From Anastrepha obliqua (taxonomy: Eukaryota > Arthropoda > Insecta > Diptera > Tephritidae), in the NCBI RefSeq assembly GCF_027943255.1, contig NC_072893.1, positions 85,567,784 to 85,631,783 of the forward strand: 64,000 bases of DNA, in the 5' to 3' direction. The notes below the pieces were generated by a model. That model saw nothing but the letters and a program-made list of their open reading frames with translations, was not told the origin of the DNA and ran no database searches. Made by a program: the position numbers and the translations under genes. The stretch's first letter is position 1, and each line of letters starts with the position of its first letter. Positions 55,641-64,000 of this stretch are shown here, piece after piece.

Positions 55641-57635
55641 ATACAAATATGAATACTAATGCGTAAAAGTAAAATGTGACATAGAGTACCTTAGACGTTG
55701 CTTAAAAATTACCTGCAGCTCAACAAGATCTTAATTTCATTAGCTTGCTTTTACTTTATGGAACTCGTTGATTCCGCCTAAAATATCATTATTTTCTGGT
55801 TACTCGAGTACTTGAGTTGACAACACAGATCCCATCTCCAACATAGGTACTACATTTTTTTCTATTCAAATTCTGAATTAATTCAAGTATCAATTCCAGC
55901 CAGCTTTTTTTCAGCAATCGTGGAGCATATTTAAAGCCAGAGCATCACGTTTTTCCTTTTTAGAGATATATGACACTAGATTGTAACCTTTTTAAAACCT
56001 AAAAGGGCATATATAATATGAACTGCTCAACCCTTGAATGTGTCATTAAAGAGCGTGTGAAGGAAGTACTGCAGTTAAACTACTGATGTTGGCAATCTTT
56101 TAAATATTTATAGTATGCTAAATGCAGTTAAAAGAGACTAAGTTATAAATTGTCCGCTTGAACTTTGATAATTTACCGAGTATGCAAGAGATATTGAGTA
56201 ATTTTACCATTCCCATTATGATTTTGACCAACAGGCGGTAAAGTAATTAAAAATAATAAATACTTAGCCCCTAACACTTGACAGTTGTTGCACATTGAAT
56301 TTATTGGTGCCATTTCCATAATCTCTAAGAGATAGCGAAAAATTCGGCACAAAATAACTAAATAAGTAGCTACGCTTTATCAACCGAGCGGATATGTTTA
56401 TTAAGTATGATTGTAAGTTGATAAGGCACAAACATAAATATGTATAGGTGTATGTAGTATTTGTGTCACAAATTGTGTTGCGTACGTAACAGGCTTGTAC
56501 GTAATAATAATAAATACGTACGCGCCGGCGATGAAAATGTTTTGACCCGCCTCTTCCTAACTTTAGCTAAGAATGGACGGAAACTTATTTCCATACTCAA
56601 TATATATATATTTATATATATTTATTGCTATGGAAGACCGACAAGTGCTCTATATCCTTTGTGCTATTTACCTCCTCTTATTTACCTTTACTTACCTGTT
56701 TACTTACAAAAAACTAGTGAGATACTTACGCTTTGTATTTGTAATTTGTGGTTTAATTCTCAGGGATATCATTAATATATAATTTGTGAAAAGGGATTTA
56801 TACTAGCAATATACCATTGCGAAGCCAGCTCCTTCAGAATTCTCTTACATTGAATAATTGTCTTCGAGATGGTGTAACAGTAGGCACTACGAGCTGGAAG
56901 CGGGCAGCCTGCTCAGCCGAAACTCGCTAAAATGAGGACGAAATATTATGTTTAATTCGGCATAATTTGAATGAATCCCACTACCTATCATAACGAGTAG
57001 CTGTGTATGCTAAATTTATTTTATTTTAATCCAATTGCCTTCCCATTTGGTTCTCTCTGCGATTGCTTTGGAAAATTCGTTCTCAAAAGAGATGGAAGTT
57101 TCCCGGAATGGCATCTAGGATTTTTATCTCTTATGACGCAGACTTTATAACAAAGCACAGATTTGCGGTTGAATTTTTATTCGTCCAAAAGTACTATACC
57201 ACTGCAGGTGGTAGCAAGTAACATTACGAGGTAGACATACGAGTATATCTAAATTAAGCACTTTGAAATTATAATTTCAAAATTTGTATTTATTAACTGA
57301 AAACATATAGTTTCTTCATAATTTTCCATTTCATGATCAAAGATCTCTTAATTCGATTTCTGGTGTGTGGCTTGACAGACTTTTTTTCTTTTCTAGATGT
57401 ACTATACTCACTTGCTTTTCTGAAGGTTTATATTTTCTACCATTGTGAAAAGATTTCATCTCTTATAAAAGCGATCCTTAGTTATATTTTTCTTATCATT
57501 GGATGCTTAAAGACTTCGCTTTACTACAGAAGGCGAGCGTTGAACTTCAAGTATCAAATATTCCAACATGAAAGCTCTGCACCGCTTCTATCAGAATTCG
57601 CAAATATAGATATGTTAGCCTTCGTTTGTTTCATA
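55641..57635. other. Intergenic stretch, no gene seen
   Basis: AT-rich with a TATATA run at 56600-56625. The plus-strand frames at 56461-56782 and 57333-57677 are hydrophobic by composition, lack a recognisable family, and the second overlaps an antisense LINE. Confidence 0.4.
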
Positions 57636-57639
57636 ATTA

Positions 57640-58625
57640 TTTTTTTATCGTCCCGCCAGCCCATATGCAGTAGATAAGTATTCATGCAGAAATCGTGGCC
57701 TTGAAAACCATTTTCCTGGGTAGCTTTTAAGCGATTTCGTGCCAAGTGATCCAAGATTTTGAACATAATGGTTTATTGAAATTTGGTTTATTGATGCTTT
57801 GAATTGTATTGGGCTGAACGGATGTGCTTTTCTTCTGGCCGCATCCGGCGAGATATTGCATTCTTTTTCGCGCATATCATCATCTTCGTAAAGAAAGTGT
57901 GTTGGAGTATCCGGGGACTGGTCGCAGAAGCTACAGTAGTCAGTGGACCATATTCCAATCCTGGCCAGATGGCTAAGCAATCTGCAGGCACCTGTGAGTA
58001 TTCTTAGTATGTCTTCAGGGAGGGTTATGAGTTGCCTGAACCTCTTTTAATTAAACTCCTACAAAAAATCCTTCTCCGCGTTTAGCCAGCTCACGTTTCT
58101 TAGCCTTAGCTCTTCCTTCTAAGCGTTTTCTTGATGGTGTGTAGTCCCATAGAAGGGAAGAACTCAGCCACTATTAAAACGAGGGCACAGCCTCTTTAGC
58201 CAATGCATTCTCTCCTTCGTTTCCTGTTATTTATATCTCTGTGCTGGTAAATTCAATTTCTCGGTGCACTCAAGGACTAATGAGGGCTTAACCTCACAGG
58301 ATGACAACGCCTTGAATACCGTCTGACTGTCGCTCAGAATGGCGATTCGCGCATTTTAGAAGTTTCTGTCTAAGTTGATCATTGGCACATACCGATTTGT
58401 TTTGGGGCATATATTACAGCGCGTATGTGTCCTGGTATATTCGATACCTCTGTATACCAGTGTAGGGTACACTTTTAGAGTTTCCCTTCAAAAGAAGGTG
58501 TATTCCAGCTTACTTTACTATCCAGCTTGATCCTGAACTTCTCAAATTTAATAAACTTAGTGTTATCATAATTGCATAGCTGGGCAAGTGGGAGCTGCAC
58601 GCTCACGGACTCCTTGTTCTTGGAT
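57640..58625 (-). mobile_element. LINE RT end, RNase H and C-terminal domain
   Basis: Minus strand, right to left. First is KFRIKLDSKVSW (after the RT palm, about 58510-58550). Then IPGHIRAVIYAPKQIGMC and RIAILSDSQTVFKALSSCEV (RNase H, with the SDSQ strand, about 58280-58350). Then LPEDILRILTGACRLLSHLA and STDYCSFCDQSPDTPTHFL (C-terminal zinc-knuckle-like motif, about 57880-57950). Several stops. This is the most extensive RNase H LINE piece in the window. Confidence 0.8.
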
Positions 58626-58951
58626 GAGATTATTTTCCTTTCTTAAGTTTAGTAAGAAGTAAACTGAAAAAAATCTGCACTAAAATTTAATAATTTCGAA
58701 ATTCAGTCTACGCTGAAAATTTTGGTATGGAGTTTTTTAAATGAAATATCTTCGGTTTTTTTAACATTTTTATGATTACTGATAGGATAAAGTAAAATTT
58801 AAAAAGAAAAAAAGGTCGTTTTGGCATTTAGAAAAAAAAATCATTTTCACCACTTACAGCATCGTTCACAACAAAACTTTTTTTAAACCCGAAGTGAAAT
58901 CTTGACTTACCTAAATTTAACCTTTTTTTATTTTACTTTCAAAGCGAAGAA

Positions 58952-61900
58952 ATGGCACCACCAACATTACTTAGCAAGGAGATACCCGATATCGAGGTTG
59001 GTATTACATAATAAGCCCATTGCATATGTATTTGGATTCTATGCTGATATTCTCTTCCTCAACAACTCCTTTAGAGCCTAATGCTTTTGAATCCACGAGT
59101 CAAGACAATGTGTTCGGCGGTACCAACTGCTGAAACGAAGGCTAATAAAAAGCATTGGAAACGTAACAACGATCGCAATCCAACGGTAAGTGTATTTCGA
59201 AATGTTTTCCGCATTTATGGCTTGGGTGTTGATTTTAATACCTTTTCTCCCACTCTCTTAGGGCTGCTCAAAGCTACTCAATAACTTCGATGATGTGAAA
59301 CACACCACACTTTCGGAGCGTGGTGCGCTCAAAGAGGCAGCACGTTGCTTGAAATGCGCCGATGCACCTTGTCAGAAATCATGTCCCACTCAACTGGACA
59401 TCAAGAGCTTCATTACTAGCATAGCCAATAAAAATTACTATGGCGCTGCAAAGGCTATTTTCTCTGACAATCCACTTGGCTTGACCTGTGGCATGGTATG
59501 TCCAACAAGTGATCTATGCGTTGGTGGTTGCAATTTGCAGGCGTCCGAGGAAGGGCCTATCAACATTGGTGGTTTGCAGCAATTTGCAACCGAAATGTTC
59601 AAGGAGATGGGTGTTCGTCAATTAGTGCCGCCCAATGTGAAACCATTGCCGCAACCAAAAAAGAAAATCGCATTATTGGGTGGTGGTCCCGCCTCACTTT
59701 CTTGTGCCACCTTCCTGGGACGTTTGGGCTATAAGGATATTACCATTTATGAGAAACGTTCTTATTTAGGCGGTTTGAGTTCATCCGAGATTCCACAATA
59801 TCGTTTGCCTGTCGACGTTGTTAATTTCGAAATTCAATTAGTTAAGGATTTGGGTGTGAAATTTGAGTTGAATCGCAGTCTGTCCACCAAGGATTTGACC
59901 GTTAATGTGAGTTTGGTCGAATATATATAATATGAGTATAATTTATAAAATGTGCATTTTGATTTCAGCACCTGCTCTCATCTGGACATGACGCCATATT
60001 CCTGGGCATCGGTTTACCAGAACCAAACGTGGATCCGATCTTCCGTGACTTAGACGAATCAATGGGATTTTATACATCGAAAAACTTCTTGCCGAGCGTA
60101 TCAGCTGGTTCGAAACCTGGTTTGTGCGCATGTAAGTCTAGCCAAGCCTTACCGCAGCTAAAAGGTAATGTAATCGTCTTGGGCGCTGGTGATACCGCCT
60201 TCGATTGCGCCACTTCTGCTTGGCGTTGTGGTGCCAAGCGCGTCTTTGTCACCTTCCGTCGTGGCACAACCGGCATGCGCGCCGTACCCGAAGAGGTGGA
60301 ATTGGCGCGCGAAGAATGGTGCGAATTTCTACCTTTTCTAGCGCCCAGCAAAGTAATCGTTAAGGATAAAAAGGTGAGTGTGAACGATTCTACCAAATAA
60401 CATCAGTCAAGAATAGTTTTTTTTTTACCCTTAGATATGTGCAATGCAGTTCTTCCGCACAGAAATTGATGACGATGGCAAACTATTTGTAGACAAAGAG
60501 CAACCTACAACACTGAAAGCAAATTATATTATATCGGCCTTTGGCTCCATTTTGAATGACGCAGAAATCATAGACGCCATTAAACCAGTCGAATTGGATC
60601 ATTGGAATCTACCCAAGGTGGATCCAAAAACTCTACAAACCAGCATACCACAAGTCTTCTGTGGTGGTGACTTAGGTGGTCAAGCTAATACAACAGTTGA
60701 ATCAGTCAACGATGGTAAAATTGCCGCTTGGAGTATTCACTGCCAATTGCAAGGCCTGCCGCTAGAGACGCCAGCTGAGTTGCCATTATTCTTTACCGAC
60801 ATAGACAATGTTGACCTCTCAGTTAATTTAGACTATGAGCTCACCAACAAAGAAACTGGTAAGAAAGAAAAGCATACACTTAAATTCCCCAACCCATTCG
60901 GTTTGGCATCCGCTCCACCTACAACCAGTTCAGCTATGTGCCGACGTGCTTTCGAGCAGGGATGGGGCTTTGTAGTCACAAAAACATTTGGGCTTGATAA
61001 GGATCTGGTCACCAATGTATCGCCACGTATTGTACGTGGCACTACTTCAGGCTATAACTATGGACCACAGCAAGGCGCTTTTCTTAATATTGAATTAATT
61101 TCGGAAAAACGTGCCGAGTACTGGTACCGTTCGATACGTGAACTCAAGAGGGACTTCCCCAAACAGATTGTCATTGCGAGTATAATGTGCGCAGCTATCG
61201 AGGAAGACTGGAAAGAAATGGCTGCCAAGGCTGAGGAATGTGGCTCCGATGCGCTCGAATTGAATCTGTCTTGCCCACATGGCATGGGTGAGTCTGGTAT
61301 GGGCTTGGCATGTGGTCAGATACCAGACCTGGTAGAGCAAATTTCAAGATGGGTCAGTGAAACTGTAACCATACCAGTCTTTATTAAATTGACGCCGAAC
61401 ATCACGGATATCGTGAACATAGCCGCGGCGGCGCAGCGTGGCGGTGCCGCAGGTGTATCAGCCATCAACACTGTACAAGGATTGATGAGTTTGAAAGCTG
61501 ACGCAACGCCATGGCCAGCGATTGGCGTAGAAAAACGTACTACTTATGGTGGCGTATCGGGAAATGCGACACGTCCCATGGCGTTGAAGGCAATTTCTTC
61601 AATCGCTAACAAATTACCTGGATTTCCTATACTCGGTATTGGTGGTGTTGATTCAGGAGAAGTCGCATTGCAGTTCCTGCAGGCTGGTGCCTCAGTGGTG
61701 CAGGTTTGCTCAGCAGTGCAAAATCAGGACTTTACATTGATCGAAGACTATACGACAAGTTTGAAAACTTTGCTATATCTGAAGGCTAATCCACCGCCAC
61801 ACAGTGCCGAATTGTGGGACGGACAATCACCACCAACACCAAAACACCAGAAGGGTAAACCAGTGGCTCACTTGACTGATGAGAATAACAAGGTAAAGGG

Positions 61901-62590
61901 GTATATGTTGAGTTGTACTACTAAATGTCTTACTGGATATTGAGTTATATATGTTGATTGATTCAATTTAATTTTACAGACCTTAGGCTTCTTTGGACCT
62001 TACAAGAAACAGCGTGAGGAAAAACTGTATGAAGAAAGAGTCCGGAATGGACCCTTATGGAATGCTAAGTCCGAATCTGCTGTGACACGTGTGAACGACA
62101 TAACAAAACCAGCACTCAGAGTGAACGACGTAATAGGTGTCGCTTTGGATCGCATTGGTGCTTACAAAAAATTGGACAACAAACAACAAAAAGTGGCGCT
62201 AATTGATGATGTAAGGTTTATAAATATCTCTCGTAGTAGGCTTTAATTAAAAATTCCTATAACTCCTTTTTGTTATCTGTAGGATATGTGCATAAATTGC
62301 GGCAAGTGTTACATGACATGCAATGACTCCGGCTACCAGGCCATACAATTCGATGCCGAGACGCATATACCACATGTCACCGATGACTGCACTGGTTGCA
62401 CGCTATGTGTGTCCGTTTGCCCGATTATCGACTGTATTACGTAAGATCAATTTAATAAGCAATCACAGAACTATTTGTAAAGTATTCACAATTTTGCAGT
62501 ATGGTGCCAAAGCAGATTCCGCATATCATCAAGCGAGGTTGGGGTGAGAATACGCCTGTTTATACGCATGCGCTTAGTCCGATGCAGTAA
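58952..62590 (+). CDS. su(r): Dihydropyrimidine dehydrogenase, NADP(+)-dependent (DPYD; Drosophila su(r) orthologue)
   Basis: Eight exons: 58952-58996, 59075-59185, 59262-59906, 59969-60373, 60435-61892, 61980-62210, 62283-62440 and 62500-62590. All splice sites are GT-AG and phases agree, giving 1047 residues (family about 1025). The enzyme reduces uracil and thymine with NADPH, the first and rate-limiting step of cytosolic pyrimidine breakdown. N-terminal iron-sulfur cysteines are 81, 84, 89, 93 and 128, 132, 138, 142, with GGLQQFATE nearby. The FAD fold is [11 protein letters not shown] (about 187-197) and the NADPH fold [12 protein letters not shown] (about 335-346). The FMN domain has [15 protein letters not shown] and [19 protein letters not shown], with catalytic Cys695. 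Two C-terminal [4Fe-4S] motifs start at Cys968 and Cys1001. The start was chosen because MAPP.LSK..PDIE matches the family N-terminus. Compared with mammals there are about 14 extra residues (NKETGKKEK region) before the FMN domain. No lesion is seen. Confidence 0.97.
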
Positions 62591-62821
62591 AAATTGGATC
62601 AGCGCTAACTGTAAAGCACACAATGAAGTTTGAATATCATTGCCCCATTTATGTGTAAACCCATATCGTTCAGGGCTTATTTAATGTTACATATCTAATG
62701 TTATATATTCCTTTTTATTAGTAAAACTATTTAACTCTTTGGATGAGGTTTGAATAGCCAATAAGGGCAACTCACAATTAAATGCAAATTACCTGAAATT
62801 TGTATATTATTTTGCCATAAG

Positions 62822-62827
62822 AATAAA
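62822..62827 (+). terminator. Poly(A) signal candidate for the DPYD gene
   Basis: AATAAA lies about 230 bases after the stop codon at 62588-62590. A second AATTAAA-like variant follows within ten bases, and T-rich sequence lies downstream. Confidence 0.6.
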
Positions 62828-62891
62828 TAATTAAACTTTTTTGTACTGAAGTAAATTTGTACGTTTTAAATATACCAATTTGATCAAAAAG

Positions 62892-63072
62892 TTTCCGGAA
62901 TCACCGCCAGGTGTTGCTTTCAACCAACTGAATTGAGTTCTGGTTTTTTTTTTGTTTTGTTTTTTAGGTTGCCCCATCTGTGATTAAAATTATATCGCCA
63001 GTGCTTGATATATTTATGATAAAAGTTGCGCCGTCTCGAGTAAATCTACCTCTGCACGTGATTTCGAATTTT
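62892..63072 (-). repeat. Dispersed repeat, inverted copy of 8640-8822
   Basis: The reverse complement matches 8640-8822 through GCAGAGGTAGATTTA, CACAGATGGGGCAACCTAA, GAACTCAATTCAGTTG and CACCTGGCGGTGATTCCGG. Differences are mainly small indels. Unknown class. Confidence 0.65.
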
Positions 63073-63277
63073 TCAGTTAGAATTTAAATTAGCAACAACG
63101 AGTTTATATTAAGTTTTGCGTTAAAAATGGATTCAACGGTGCGAAAACCATGGAAATGTTCGGAAACTGTTTCGGTAATGATATTCTAAAGAAAACAACG
63201 CTTCAGACTAGATCGTGTGAATCCATCGAGAATGATGAACATTGGACATACCGTTGACATCGAAAATGAGAGCTGCG

Positions 63278-64000
63278 GTAAGGGATAAAAATCGATTTTT
63301 GTTTTTGCATGTTATTGTAGTAAAACATTTCAAAAATACCGTGTTAAATTTTTAAGTCAATCCGAGCAAAACTTTTTAAGTTATAGAGCATAAAGCCGAG
63401 CCGCCTCAAACATCTGCCGAGACGCAGCAGTTGCGCGCGTAGTCCGTTACAAACTTTAAACGCGGTTTTCTCGAACCTTTTTTTTAAAGTGCGTAGTCAT
63501 TGGCATTTGAAAACTACTTAACCGATCCTTTTGAAATTTTGCACACATATTTTACATATAAAAAACCTCCCTCCAACGTTTTTTTTTCGCCATTTTTTTT
63601 TATATTAAGGTGGTTTTACACCTACAAAATGGCGGCATTTTTTCGTCAAAAATCACTTTTTACTTCAAACGACTACCAAATGGCTGAAAATAAAAATAAA
63701 TCGTTAAAATAAACGTTGGGGGGAAGTTTAACTCATACTTTAACTAAATTATTCGATTTTTTTGATTTAAGATGATTCTACGCTGAGATATGCTGACTAC
63801 TGCAAAATGTATTTTTGAAAAGACGTGTACGGAAATGTGCTCTCATTCGCTCATTTTGCAATATTTTTACATGAAAATTTTATCAAAAATTCTTGAAATG
63901 TTACTTTATAATATGCAACAACTTTTAATAAACTGACTTGAATAGTTTCGCTACAATAAATTCATGAAAAAAGTGTTTTTTTTTAGCGTTTATCCCTTAC
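63278..64000. mobile_element. MITE (E), about 723 bp, ends at the window border
   Basis: The left end GTAAGGGATAAA is inverted at the last 12 bases of the window (TTTATCCCTTAC). The interior at 63452-63485 carries the family motif (ACTTTAAACGCGGTTTTCTC then GAACC). The target duplication cannot be read: the left side shows GTAA rather than TTAA, and the right flank is outside. It codes for nothing. Confidence 0.65.

Noticed and set aside
57333..57677. A 114-codon plus-strand frame with hydrophobic segments
   Set aside because: Hydrophobicity follows from T-rich DNA; its 3' end overlaps an antisense LINE and no family is recognisable.
61886..61943. Reading on of DPYD exon 5 into 17 extra codons before a stop
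   Set aside because: AAG|GTAAAG is a good donor, and the following exon at 61980 restores the family sequence, so the extension is intronic.

Overview
This window looks like nuclear DNA of a higher fly. The best guess is a tephritid-type fruit fly. That rests on the intron and exon style, the AT-rich composition, many Tc1/mariner elements of the DD41D (rosa-like) type, a tRNA-derived SINE present in about eight copies, and a dihydropyrimidine dehydrogenase gene with short dipteran introns. The species cannot be fixed from sequence alone.

Only two cellular protein genes can be supported, both on the + strand. The first (13309-39222) encodes a 210-residue secreted, cysteine-free, acidic and Thr/Pro-rich protein of unknown function. 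Its signal peptide is split by a 25-kb intron, so the gene covers 26 kb for 633 coding bases. The second (58952-62590) is a complete eight-exon dihydropyrimidine dehydrogenase gene (DPYD, Drosophila su(r)), the rate-limiting enzyme of pyrimidine breakdown. All iron-sulfur, FAD, NADPH and FMN-domain motifs are intact. Nothing suggests the two genes work together.

Almost everything else that can be recognised is transposon debris. From left to right: 1-12.8 kb is upstream intergenic DNA with LINE, mariner, Tc1 and DD41D remnants, a 462-bp inverted-repeat element and SINE pieces. 13.3-38.3 kb is the giant intron, holding LINE RNase H and RT fragments, TTAA-flanked MITEs, SINEs, short repeats, a DD41D element nested in a small MITE, and two mariners lying side by side. 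39.7-58.6 kb is intergenic and holds a degenerate mariner, several LINE pieces, a TTAA MITE, a 137-bp tandem array, and a 1.3-kb DD41D element with clean terminal repeats and few lesions. 58.9-62.6 kb is DPYD. The right edge holds a repeat shared in inverted orientation with position 8.6 kb and another MITE ending at the window border.

No new cellular system was found. The most interesting pattern is a set of MITEs (4741, 15519, 16423, 45960, 63278, and perhaps 27455) that insert at TTAA and have different terminal repeats. All except 27455 share an internal motif around CTTTAAACGCGTTTTTCTC, weakly in the 4741 copy. Several insertions can be proven by nested copies: removing the element restores a continuous transposase, LINE or MITE sequence.
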